Positions 1 to 10,160 of a stretch of 43,816 nucleotides of DNA are shown here, piece after piece. The notes beneath the pieces were generated by a model that saw nothing but the letters and a program-made list of their open reading frames with translations, did not search any database and was not told the origin of the DNA. The stretch lies in contig NZ_CAMILN010000011.1 of assembly GCF_946222045.1 (NCBI RefSeq), forward strand, positions 1-43,816, given 5' to 3'. Each line of letters starts with the position of its first letter. Position 1 is the stretch's first letter. Origin of the DNA: an uncultured Peptoniphilus sp. (GTDB lineage Bacteria > Bacillota > Clostridia > Tissierellales > Peptoniphilaceae). A program made the position numbers and the translations under genes.

Positions 1-85
1 TATCTTCACCTGGTTTTTCAGGGTCCGGTTTATCTTCACCTGGTTTTTCAGGGTCTGGTTTATCTTCACCTGGTTTTTCAGGGTC
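1..85 (-). repeat. 30-bp tandem repeat encoding a 10-residue wall-spanning repeat
   Basis: Units at 1-30 and 31-60 and a partial unit at 61-85 are nearly identical; units 1 and 2 differ at one base. Each encodes one KPDPEKPGED unit of the adhesin. The array runs off the window edge, so the copy number is unknown. Confidence 0.9.
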
Positions 86-3000
86 TTCTGGATCAACTGG
101 TTTGTCTGGTTCTTCTGGATCTTCTCCTGGGATTGGGCAGACATTCTTAGTTCCTACTCTAACTATCTTATCTTGTTTTTCTACAAGAGTTTCAGTTTCT
201 TCAGAAACTTTTTCGCTGTTTACAATTTTTACAGTTGTCTTAGTCTTGCCAACTACACCTTCTTGATCAACCACAACTTTTCCAGCTTCAAGGTCTGGAT
301 CTTCTATAACCTTGATGTCAAAAGCTTTTTCACTTTCATAAGTGAATTCGCCATTAGTCTTGGTTCCATATTCCACAACCTTGTTTTTAGGCTCAACTCT
401 TTCTTCAGTAACTTCAAGCTTACCAGTTTCCTTGTTGAAAGTAGTAGTATATTTTACAGATCCCTTAGAGCCTTCTTCGATTGTATTTGTTTCGCCTGCT
501 TTAAGTTTTGGATTGTGTCTGTATTCAGTATTGTTACCAAGTTCAACTATCTTTTCAACTGGTTTAACACCAACTCTTACAACCATATCTTCTTTTTTAG
601 TGATAGTCTTTGTAGTTTCTGTGGCTTCGCCTACTGGCTTAGAATCCTTAACCTTTTGAGTAATAGTTACTTCTTCCTTACCAGCTTTTCCTTCTTTTTC
701 TATAACTTGACTACCTGCTTCTAGGTTTTCGTCATAGATTACCTTAATTTCAAAAGGAATATCTCTTTCTATAGTCTTTGAAGTTTCACCTTCAGTTTGT
801 TTTACTGGTGGGATTTCACAAACACTCTTAGTTCCAACTCTTACTATTTTATCTTGTTTTTCTACAATAGTTTCAGTGTTTTCGGAAACTTTTTTACCGT
901 TTTCTATCTTAACAGTTGTCTTGGTTCTTCCTGTTACGCCTTCTTGATCCACTACAGTTTTTCCGGCTTCTAAGTTTGAATCTTCTACTATTTTAGTATC
1001 AAAAGCTTGTTCACTTTCATAAGTGAATTCATCCTCAGTTTTAGAACCATATTCTACAATCTTGTTCTTTGGTTCAACTCTTTCTTCAGTAACTTCAAGC
1101 TTACCAGTTTTCTTGTTGAAAGTAGTTGTGTATTTTACAGATCCCTTAGAACCATCTTCGATGACTTTTTCCTCACCTGCTTCAAGCTCTGGGTTGTGTC
1201 TGTATTCAGTGTTGTTACCAAGTTCAACTATCTTTTCAACTGGTTTAACACCAACTCTTACAACCCTATCTTCTTTTTCAGTGATAGTCTTAGTTGTTTC
1301 TGTGGCTTCGCCTACTGGCTTAGAATCCTTAACCTTTTGAGTGATAGTAACTTCTTCCTTACCAGCTTTTCCTTCGTTTTCAATCTTTTGAGTTCCAGAT
1401 TCTAAAGTTTCATCATATATTACCTTAGTTTCGTAAGGAATTTCTCTTTCGATAGTCTTTGAAGTTTCACCTTCAGTTGGATTAGCAGGTTTTTTACCTA
1501 CTCTTACAATTCTCTTAACAGGGTCCTTAGTTCTTACAGGTTTTCCTTCTTCTGATTTAACAACTTTACCATTTTCTATAGTATGAGTTACTGTAATTTC
1601 ATCTTCACCAAGTTCGCCCTCTTTTTCAACTACAGTTTTGCCTGGTTCTAGGGTTTCATCTTCGATGTATTCTGTTTCAAATGGAACAGGATTTGTTATC
1701 TTGGTTTCAAAAGTTCCTTTGTAGTCTTTTTGACCAACTTTAATTACTGCATTAACTGGTTCTTTAGTTATAGTTTCCTCAGGATCTCCTACAATTTTAG
1801 AATCTTTGATAGTCCATTTAGTTGTCTTTTCACCAGGTTCACCTTCTGTTACTATCTTGTAGTTATCTTTTGCATTAGGATAGTTTTTATAGAAGTCTGG
1901 GTCATATTCCACAGTGTATTCAAAAGGAATTTCTTCTTTGTGTTCTACTACACCTTTAAAACTCTTATCTCCAACTAGAATAACTGCATTCCTAGACTCT
2001 TCAATGGTAGTGAAGTCAGAAGTTTCTGTTACCTTTGAATTTTCAATAGTTATTGTTCTTTCTTTTAGACCGTTTTTACCAGTTTGAGGAACACCATCAA
2101 CTACTGCATACTTCCACTCACCTTTTGGAATTGAAGAATCTGTTCTAATTTCAGTTTCAAATGGAATTGTTTCAGTTTCTTTATATTGACCAGTAGTCTT
2201 AGAACCTACTCTAATTTTTCTATTAACAGGTTCTTTTGTTACTTTAGTTTCACCACGATTTTCTTCGCCAGCTTCACCATTTGTAATTGTTCTAGTGATC
2301 TTAGTTTCTTGTTCACCAAGTTCACCCTTTTGGTCTTCTACAATTTCACCTGGTTTTAAGCTAGGGTCAACTGTTACTTCTGTTTCATAAGGAATTGGAT
2401 CTTTGTCCACATATTCCACTGTGCCAGTGAAGTCAGCAGAACCTACTTCGATAATTTCTTTTACAGGTGCTTTGGTTTCTTTTGGTTCTGAAGTTTCTGT
2501 TACTTTAGAGTTTTCTATTGTAACTGTTACTTCTTCTTCTCCTTCTACACCTTCTTGAATTACTTTGTATTCACCTTTTGCTAGGTTAGGGTTTACTTTT
2601 ACTTCTACATCAAATGGTTTTTTGTTTGTGTAAGTGTGAGTTCCATCTGTTTTTGCTGGTCCTACTTTTACTATTCTCTTAGTTGGAGCCTTTGTTTGAG
2701 TTGGTTCTCCTTCTGTTGACTCAACTACTTTACCATTTTCAATTTTGTGAGTGACTGTAGTTGTTTCTTCTCCTAGAGATCCTTCTTGTTCAACTACTGT
2801 TGTGCCTGGTTCTAGGGAGTTATCTACTACATATTCTGTTTCGAATTCTACTGGACTTGTTTTCTTTGTTTCGAATGTGCCAGTGTAGTCTTCGCTTCCT
2901 ACTTCGATAATCTCATTTACTGGTGCTTTGGTTTCTTTTGGTTCTGAAGTATTTGTTACTTTAGAGTTTTCTATTGTAACTGTTACTTCTTCTTCTCCTT

Positions 3001-6000
3001 CTACACCTTCTTGAATTACATTGTATTCACCTTTTGCTAGGTCTGGGTTTACTCTTACTTCTACATCAAATGGTTTTTTGTTTGTGTAAGTGTGAGTTCC
3101 ATCAGATTTAGCCCCAACTCTAATCTTTCTTGTTACAGGATCTTTTGTTTGAGTTTCTTCTCCTCTAACTTCTTCTCCTGCTTGTCCATTTGTGATTGTT
3201 CTTGTAATCTTAGTTTCTTTTTCACCAAGTACTCCTGCTTGATCTTCTACAATCTCATTTGGTGCTAGGCTTGGATCTATGGTGACTTCTGTTTCAAATG
3301 GTACTGTATCTTTGTCAGTGTATTCTAGAGTTCCTGTGTAGTCTTCGCTTCCTACTTCGATAATCTCATTTACTGGTGCTTTTGTTTCTTTTGGTTCTGA
3401 AGTTTCTGTTACTTTAGAGTTTTCTATTGTAACTGTTACTTCTTCTTCTCCTTCTACACCTTCTTGAATTACATTGTGTTCGCCTTTTGGTAACTCTGGA
3501 TTTACTCTTACTTCTACATCAAATGGTTTTTTGTTAGTGTAAGTGTGAGTTCCATTAGTCTTACCACCGATTTTAACAACTCTGTTTTGACCGGCTTCTT
3601 CTGTTTCAGAAGTTAAAACTTTCTTTTGATCCTTATCATAAGTTGTTGTGATAGTAACTTTACCATTCTTACCTGGAGTTACTTCTTCAGTCTTACCAGA
3701 TTCAAGATTTTCATCATAAACATATTCTGTGTTAAATGGTTTTTCTACAACTTTTGTTACTGGTTTTGTACCAATTCTTACAACTCTATCTTCTTTTTCA
3801 GTTATAGTCTTAGTTTCTTCAGAAGCCTCACCTGTTCCGTCAGTAATTTTTGTAGTAATAGTTACTTTTTCCTTACCGACTTTGCCTTCGCTTTCTACTT
3901 TTTCACTTCCTGCATCCATAGTATCGTCATAGATATATTTAGTTTCAAAAGGTATTTCTCTATCTACAGTTTTTACTGTTGAGCTTTCAGCAACCTTAGT
4001 GCCAATACGAACAATGTGGTTCTTCGGTTCTTGAATCGTAGTTTTTTCAGTAAGCTCCCTAGCTTCACCATCTGGTTGACCATTTTTAATGTCTTGTTCA
4101 TAATAAGTTGTCTTAGATCCAGCTTGGCCTTCTTGATCAACTACTTTTTCGCCTTTAGCAAGATTTGGATCTTCCGTAATTGTTACTTCAAATGGAAGTG
4201 GACAAGTTTTTTCATACTTGTAAGTTCCTGTAAAGTCTTTTGTCCCTACAATAATCTTTTGGGTAGCTTCTGTGACTTTTTCTTCTTCAGTAGTTGTTAC
4301 TTCCCCTGTCTTAGGATCGTATTTGTTGACAGTCTTTATTTCTACCTTACCCTTGGTTAAGTCGCCAACTTTAACTACACCCTTGTCGAGATTTTCATCA
4401 TAGACATATTCAACTTTTACATCTACATCTTTGTCATAGTCCTTATTGTTTTCAGCAGGTTTTGTACCAACCTTGATTACTTGTTGAGTAGGTTTTGTTT
4501 CCGCAGTTACATCAGATTTAAGTTCACCATCAGCTTCGCCGTTTTTGACTGCTTGAGTGTATTTTGTTGTCTTAGATCCGGCCTTACCTTCTGTGACTAC
4601 TTCGCTTGTGCCGGCTATCATAGTTGGATCTTCTATTACTTTTACATCGTAAGGAATTTCTTCTGTCACTTCGTGGCTTACATTTCCTGTAAAGTCTTTC
4701 TTTCCGACTCTTATCTTAGCATTGGTTGCCGGTGTGTGTTCTGTTACATTCGCAGAACCTTCAACTACTTTTGAGTTTTTGATAGTCCATTCAGTGGTTT
4801 TTGTTCCTTCTGCACCCTCAACATCAATGACATATTTTCCAGCCTCTAAGTTTTCATCATATTCGATTTCATACTTATATGGAAGTTTTTCAGTATAAGA
4901 GTGTTTTCCATCAGTCCTAGTACCGACTCTTATAATTTGATTTTGAACTTCTTGAGACTTTGTTATTTTTGGATCTCCCTTTGTAGGTACTCCATTTACT
5001 ATTGTTACCTCAGTTTCAGTTGTCACTACGCCATCTACACCAGTTTGGACAGTTTCTTGTTCTCCTTCTTTCATATTATCGTCAAATTGTATTTCAGTTT
5101 TATAAGGAGTTACTTTATTGTCTACTTCAGTATAACTAGATGTAAAATCTTTTGTACCAATAACTACTTTCCTTGATGGGTTACTAACTTTTGTTTCCTC
5201 TGTAGTTACAATTTCTCCTGTTTCTGGATCATATTCGTTCTTAACCACAGTTGTTACTTTACCTGGTGTAAGGTCACCTATATTTACTACTCCCTTGTCT
5301 ACTTTTGGATCATAGGTAATATCAACATCTACTTCAACATTACTATCAATAGTTTTACTATTTTCAGCTGGTTTTGTACCGATTTCTATAATTTCTTCTT
5401 GTGGAGCAACATATTTGTCAGCTACTTCTTTTTCTGTAAATTGTGTACCTTCTTTTAACTCTCCATTAAAGATTTCTCCACTATATTCAAAGGTCTTAGA
5501 ACCTGCAACGCCTTTTTGCTTAACATTGGATTTGCCAGCTTCAAGTTCCGGATTTTTTACTACCTTTACAGTATATGGGATTTCTTTGGTAACTGTGTTT
5601 GTCACAGTTCCTGTGTAGTCTTTTTGGCCCACTTTAATAACAGCGTCTACCGGATCAGTTATTTCAACTTTTGGATCACCAACCTTTTGGGAGTTGACAA
5701 TGGTCCAAGTCTTTGTATTTTCTCCTTCTTTACCAGGAGTTACAATCTTATAGTTATCTGTTGCATCCGGATAATTTGTGTAGAAGTCAGGATCAAATTC
5801 TACCTTATACTTAAATGGAATCTTGTCTGTATCCTCAAGTTGACCTTGAGTCTTGGTACCGATTTTGATCTTCTTATTTTTTGCCTCTTTAGTAACATTT
5901 TGATTTACAGTAATTGTTCCGTCTTCATTTCTTGTTGTGGTGATGGTCACTTCGCCTTTTTCACCATCATTAACAAGTTCGGTTTTACCTACATCTAATG

Positions 6001-7735
6001 TGTTATCAGGAACATATTCTGTATCAAATGGGATTTCAACTGTAGTTGAAGCCGGCTTTGTACCAATTTTTATAATTCTTGGTGTAGGCTCTTTTGTCGT
6101 TTCAACTACAATTTGGCTTTCGCCTTCTTTAAAAGTTCCATCTTGTTGGAAAATACCTTTTTTGCCATTTAGGGTATCTTGGACGAAACTTATCTTTAGT
6201 TCTCCCTTTTGACCAGCTTGTGTTTCTTGGAAGTAGCCTTCCGGAAGATTTTCATCGTATTCGACCTTTGTTTCATAAGGGATTTCAGATGTCTTTGTTT
6301 CATTGGTTAAAGTCTTGTGTTGCTTTGTGGCAATAAACTGTGCATTGATTTCTTCAGTTTTTTCTTCTTTAGTATCCTTGTCAGTATATTTTACCTTAAC
6401 AGGAACAGTCAGTTTTTCCCCACCGTTTATTTCCTTACCACCAGGAAGCTTTACTGGAAGAGTTGCTGTTACAGCACCAGTTTTTTGATTTATGCTTACA
6501 TTCCAAACATTTCCCTTATTATCCTTAAAGGTATCACCAATCAGTTCGTAAGACTCAGGTTGGTTTTTCTTTAAGTCTTGTTCTTTATGTGGAATAATAG
6601 GATTATTTACTAAGACATTTCCTTGAGGACCCACTTCCGCTAAATACTCTGGTCTATTGTTGTTACTTTCTTGAACAACAAAGTGGAACCAGTGAGTATC
6701 TGTAGAACCATTTGTATAAGTGTATTCAACAGGTACAGCTAAGAAATCTCCTGCCTTGGCGTTTTTAGGCGCATGGATTTTAAAATGAGATATATTGTCA
6801 GCTGATCCATCAATGCTCCAGCGATTGTCCTTATAGTCATCACTTGACATGAATTCATCATAGTCTACGCCTAAGTTCTCGGCTATCTGTCTATTTGCCA
6901 CTTCTAAGAATTCATCATTTAATTTTCCTGATGCTTGTCCAGCCTCATAGGCTTTATTCATTTCACCATCAGTTTTACGAGTTTTATCCAATTCATCGTC
7001 AGCTGGATTATCAATCTTTACTTCAAAATCTTGGCCTGGATTAACTCTAGAAAATTTATGGTCATCAGTTTCTTCATTATTACCATCTAAAAATTTTTGA
7101 GTATAGTATCTTGTATCATCAAGATTTAGCTTGAATCCGCCGATAAGGTTATAGTGGTCGTAGCGGTCGATGCCTTGTAGATCAACTTCAACTTCTTTAC
7201 CATCATGATTGATTTTCTTTGTGCCAGCACCTGTTTCTGTGTAAAATCCTGCTTCATTACCTTTAACAATGGCCTTAAATTCATCTGCAGTCCTTGGACG
7301 AGCGAAGAATTTAACGTCTAAATTCTGCAAACCCTTATAAGCATCAGTAGAGAAAATTGATTCATCATCTACTACATACTTTAGACCAGTTGGATCTTTT
7401 TTAAGGGCACCCTTAGGCATTTTAATGTGAATAGTTCCATTTTCTCCAATGTAAGCGCTGGCTCCTGGGACAATTTCTCCTGTAGTTGGATGGTAGACTT
7501 GGCCAACTAGTCTTTCTTTAGCGTTGTCATCGATATTATCAATTTTAATTCCAGTATCAAACTCTTGCCCTTGGACAAAGACTTTTTCATTGTACTCTCC
7601 GTTAAGCTTCATTAATTCAAGAGAGTCATTTTCATTTGGCCATGGATTGACCTTGAAACCAAATAGAGCACTGCCTCCTTCGGTAGCCTTTAGACCATTA
7701 GGATGATCTTTTAGATACTTACCTTGCCAAGCCCA
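1..7735 (-). CDS. Giant G5-repeat surface adhesin, main part (partial at left edge, frameshifted from its N-terminus)
   Basis: This minus-strand frame is open without a stop from about 7735 to the window edge. It continues the protein begun at 8888 after a +1 frameshift at 7732-7734. It opens with a non-repetitive region (about 450 residues, to roughly 6390) that joins seamlessly to the N-terminal fragment (TNTTM then AWQGKY). About 27 tandem G5-type repeats of about 70-85 residues follow, each ending in a motif such as RIVRVGTK, AVIKVGQK or IIEVGSE and starting with E-I-P-F-E-T-like strands. After the last repeat the chain becomes a 10-residue KPDPEKPGED repeat typical of wall-spanning regions, so an LPXTG sorting signal is expected just outside the window. 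G5 arrays in staphylococcal Aap/SasG form long rods that mediate biofilm accumulation; a similar adhesive role here is inference. If translated on its own, the first in-frame ATG is at 7612 and it would lack a signal peptide. Confidence 0.85.
145..1508 (-). repeat. 682-bp tandem duplication of a three-G5 block
   Basis: The stretch from about 145 to 826 reappears at about 827 to 1508 with an offset of 681-682 bp and only scattered substitutions. For example, both copies encode the KQDKIVRVGTK end, the FTYESE start and the VGVKPVEKIVELGNNTEY linker. The offset is in frame at the protein level. Confidence 0.8.
146..6390 (-). repeat. Array of about 27 G5 domain repeats
   Basis: Repeat boundaries, taken at the terminal VGTK-like motif, fall near 6330, 6060, 5850, 5620, 5370, 5150, 4915, 4700, 4465, 4245, 3995, 3765, 3570, 3345, 3115, 2900, 2665, 2440, 2200, 1970, 1730, 1490, 1250, 1040, 826, 571, 357 and 146. 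Units share the G5 pattern: a first strand such as IPFETEY, a D-x-x-L-x-x-G turn, an E-G-x-x-G middle, then T-K-x-P-V-x-x-I-x-x-V-G. Units are diverged at the N-terminal end of the array. They become near-identical in blocks towards the C-terminal end, which suggests recent homogenisation there. Confidence 0.85.
2430..3555 (-). repeat. Three near-identical 215-bp blocks at a period of about 455 bp
   Basis: Blocks near 2430-2650, 2885-3105 and 3338-3555 share long identical runs. They encode the same G5 unit (KPFDVEVKVNPNLAKGEY ... KETKAPVKEIIEVGS). Between them lie two different G5 units, so the amplified piece is a pair of G5 domains. Confidence 0.8.
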
Positions 7736-8888
7736 TTGTTGTGTTGGTATTATCTATGTCATTTATATGTTTTATATCTTCTTCAGTGGCATAGAGATTT
7801 AAGTTCCTCTGATTTCTAAATCCGTCTATTTCTATCTCAGATGTAGCCTTATAATTTGGATCTTTCTCTCCTCCGGCAATTTTTTTACCTGCTTCATTAG
7901 CAGAAACATTACCGTTATCAAGCACTCCTCCCATATTACCAGTATTGGTGAAATAAAAGTCAGTATAGGTTCTTTGGCCTTTTTCCTTGTCGAACTCCAT
8001 CTCGACACCCCATTGGGTCTTGTCTTCGCTTGTTCCAGACGGTTCTGAACTATGATAGCGGTAACCATCTACAAATTCATTCTTTTCATCAGGTGGAGTA
8101 AAGTCGGCAGCTGTACCCTTACCTTGTTCCATTTGAGTAGAGCGATAACGTTCTTCGCCACTATAGTTTTTGATTTTCTTTTCATCTTCGGAATAGTTCG
8201 GCTCAGAATTCTCTGCAGCTGCTTTTTGAGCTTCTGTAGGTTTTTCATCAGAAACATCTAGATTTCTATCTCCTTGAGTTTTATTCTCTATACTGTTTTC
8301 TTCAGAATTTTCAGCATCTTCAGCTTGAGGAACGTCAGTTTCCTTATCTTTTCCTTCTACATTTCCTTCAGAATTTGTAGAAACTCCATCATCATTAACT
8401 TCAGGAGCTTCAACTTGCCCATCTATTCCTTCTACATTTTCTTCAGAAGTTGGAGAACCTTTATCAGCAAGAACTTCAGCATCATTTTTTGATTCTCCTG
8501 TTGAACCTAGAGGCTCATTTACATTTTCTTCTCCAAGCTCTAATGTAGATTCTTTTTCTTCTCCATACTTTGAAAAAGTTGTCTTTTCATCTTTTGTCCT
8601 AGAAGCAGCTTCAGTTACATCTGAACTCCCCTGTTCTGTAGCTTCAGTATCTTTCTTATCTTCTTTAGTATCTTGAGTGCTTGACACTTCTTCCTTAGAA
8701 GTAGGACTTTCCGTACTAGCTTCATTTGATTCTTTGACTGTTATTTCAACAGCGGCTTTGGCAGATTTTTCTGCTACTGAGTCTAACTCTGATGCCGCAT
8801 CTACTTTTACAGACATTGATATTGACATCACTGTCGCCATAGAAAGTACGGCAAAGACCTCTTTACCATTCTTTATTGGGTTTTTCAT
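7719..8888 (-). CDS. N-terminal fragment of the giant G5 surface protein (signal peptide and acidic stalk)
   Basis: The fragment is 389 residues long and begins at an ATG preceded by AAAGGAGA at 8899-8907. Residues 1-31 look like a Sec signal peptide: lysines, then a hydrophobic stretch, then VDA before the likely cut. Residues 33 to about 270 are low-complexity and rich in Glu, Asp, Ser, Thr and Asn, as in stalks of wall proteins. A folded region starts near residue 275 (DGYRYHSSEPSG) and runs into NTNTTMGLAR, where the frame hits TAA at 7719-7721. The adjacent frame continues the same region for more than 7.7 kb without a stop, so this is almost certainly the 5' part of one gene. As the sequence stands, the product would be a secreted fragment without a wall anchor. 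Confidence 0.85.
   Translation of the reverse strand: MKNPIKNGKEVFAVLSMATVMSISMSVKVDAASELDSVAEKSAKAAVEITVKESNEASTESPTSKEEVSSTQDTKEDKKDTEATEQGSSDVTEAASRTKDEKTTFSKYGEEKESTLELGEENVNEPLGSTGESKNDAEVLADKGSPTSEENVEGIDGQVEAPEVNDDGVSTNSEGNVEGKDKETDVPQAEDAENSEENSIENKTQGDRNLDVSDEKPTEAQKAAAENSEPNYSEDEKKIKNYSGEERYRSTQMEQGKGTAADFTPPDEKNEFVDGYRYHSSEPSGTSEDKTQWGVEMEFDKEKGQRTYTDFYFTNTGNMGGVLDNGNVSANEAGKKIAGGEKDPNYKATSEIEIDGFRNQRNLNLYATEEDIKHINDIDNTNTTMGLAR
7732..7734 (-). other. Single-base frameshift site in the giant adhesin gene
   Basis: On the coding strand the sequence reads ATGGGCTTGGCAAGGTAA. Removing one G from the GGG run gives ATG GCT TGG CAA GGT, which links TNTTM directly to AWQGKYLKDHPNG and the 7.7-kb downstream frame. 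The event is therefore a one-base insertion (CCC instead of CC on the plus strand). It may be a sequencing or assembly error, a recent inactivating mutation, or less likely a recoding site. A 3-base run is too short for an efficient slipped-strand phase switch. Confidence 0.75.
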
Positions 8889-9562
8889 CCTTTACTATCT
8901 CCTTTTAAAATATTTAAATATTTTATTCAAAATATCTTCTTTAACTATCTTTATGGACCTTATAAATAATAAGTACTTTCAACAAGTAAAAATCCGTAGA
9001 TTTAATTATTAAAATTTGCGGTTTATAGTTTACTTCTATTGTCCTGTATGCTACAGTATACCATTTAAATAGCAAAGTTAAGCTCTTTTACAAGTTTTTT
9101 TCAAACTTTAATTAAGTTTTTTTACATTCATTAGATGATTTTTGTATTTTATTTTGCTCACTTAATTGTTCTAATAAATTATTGCCATTTTCCTTTGGCT
9201 TCTGATTTTTTATTCAACTGGATTTTCTGTCTATTTTATCCCATTTTGTTTCCCCTTCTCTATTTATAGATTTATATTAAATTTACTTTCTCTTAGGTAA
9301 AATTGTATTTTTGTTTTGTCTTTACTTTTCGAAAAACTTTTCTTCACAGCTTAGATTACACTTGTTTTAATGACTTATTGATGATTTCTTTTTACTTTTA
9401 GGCTTTAAATGAATGATGAAAACTGTTTTTTATCTTATAAATCTTGAAGCAAAATTATATTTTTTTACTTCTCCTATTAATTTTTATACATATTTCTTTT
9501 GTTGCAAATTCTTCCAATAAAAAAGTCAGCAGACTAATCCACTGACTCATATCTCTTAATAT
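8889..9562. other. AT-rich intergenic region upstream of the giant adhesin
   Basis: This stretch of about 670 bases has no credible gene. It holds the adhesin ribosome binding site at 8899-8907 and a possible minus-strand -10 (TATACT) at 9055-9060 with a poor -35, giving a leader of about 165 nt. The terminator of the ilvE remnant lies at its far end. Otherwise I see only T-rich, low-complexity sequence. Confidence 0.5.
9518..9547 (-). terminator. Rho-independent terminator after the ilvE remnant
   Basis: On the minus strand AGTCAG (9542-9547) pairs with CTGACT (9524-9529), followed by a run of T residues. It lies just past the stop codon of the ilvE remnant. Confidence 0.6.
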
Positions 9563-9857
9563 TTATTTTTCGTAAACTGGCCTTAGGGCATCCATGTATT
9601 TGGGATTTCTGCCATGTGTTAGGTCTGCAAAAAGTTTTTTGAGTTCTAGGCACACCTTGCTTGGCTTGCCGTCGGCAACTTTTATGTCGTCAACTTCAAC
9701 TACTGGAGCAACTTCCATGGCTGTTCCCGAGAAGAAGACTTCGTCTGCGTTGTAGAGTTCTGTCCTTGCAATAGATTTTTCCACACCTTGGATTCCTCGT
9801 TCTTCTTCTGCAAGCTGCATTAAAAGATTTCTAGTCTCTATTTTTCTTTCAATTTAC
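9563..9857 (-). pseudogene. ilvE: C-terminal remnant of branched-chain amino acid aminotransferase
   Basis: About 95 codons remain in frame between a stop near 9857 and the stop at 9563. The readable part includes SIARTELYNADEVFFSGTA, then EVAPVVEVD, DGKPSK and the NPKYMDALRPVYEK end. This is the C-terminal end of class IV (fold type IV) PLP aminotransferases of the IlvE type; the SGTA-x-E-V-x-P-V segment lines the cofactor site. Full-length IlvE is about 300-360 residues, so more than two thirds is missing, including the PLP lysine. The longest stretch with a conventional start (9563-9820) begins at an internal methionine without a ribosome binding site. Upstream DNA contains no recognisable IlvE sequence in any frame I checked. 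I call this a deletion remnant. Confidence 0.8.
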
Positions 9858-10105
9858 TTTGTAAGTCAAAGTTTTTTATTTGCTACTTTATATTTTCTTT
9901 TAATTTGCAATTGTCTCTTAATTAAAAATTTTTATTTTTTTATTTAAAGTCTTTTTAATTCACCAGTTAATAATTTTTTGTTAACTTATGTTTTTTTATA
10001 GACCTCTGGCCTTTTCCCACTTTCTAAAAATTTTATAGACCAATAATTTTTTTAGACTTAAGATTTTTATAAGATCTCAATAAGTTTTAAATTAATTTTT
10101 TCCAG
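9858..10105. other. AT-rich spacer where the 5' part of ilvE should be
   Basis: The stretch is very AT-rich with stops in all frames. I see no promoter pair, transposase trace or inverted repeat that would explain the loss of the ilvE 5' end. Confidence 0.4.
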
Positions 10106-10136
10106 CAAAAAAGAGACTACAGATTTGTAGCCTCTT
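10106..10136 (-). terminator. Terminator of the bcd-etfB-etfA operon
   Basis: On the minus strand GAGGCTACA pairs with TGTAGTCTC around the loop AATC (one G-T pair) and is followed by TTTTTT. It lies 25 bases past the etfA stop codon. Confidence 0.85.
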
Positions 10137-10160
10137 CTTATAAATAAAATTTAATTTAGA

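Noticed and set aside
173..6574. Many plus-strand open frames of 60-190 residues across the adhesin region
   Set aside because: They are rich in Phe, Ser, Tyr and Leu from the reverse of Glu/Lys/Thr-rich G5 codons, lack ribosome binding sites and are periodic with the G5 repeats.
7732..7734. Phase variation by homopolymer slippage in the adhesin
   Set aside because: The run is only three bases; phase-variable tracts are usually much longer. A single mutation or sequence error is more likely.
9055..9070. Operator-like imperfect palindrome GTATGC-TACA-GTATAC before the adhesin gene
   Set aside because: Only 5 of 6 arm positions match and it overlaps the possible -10 box; too short to support in AT-rich DNA.
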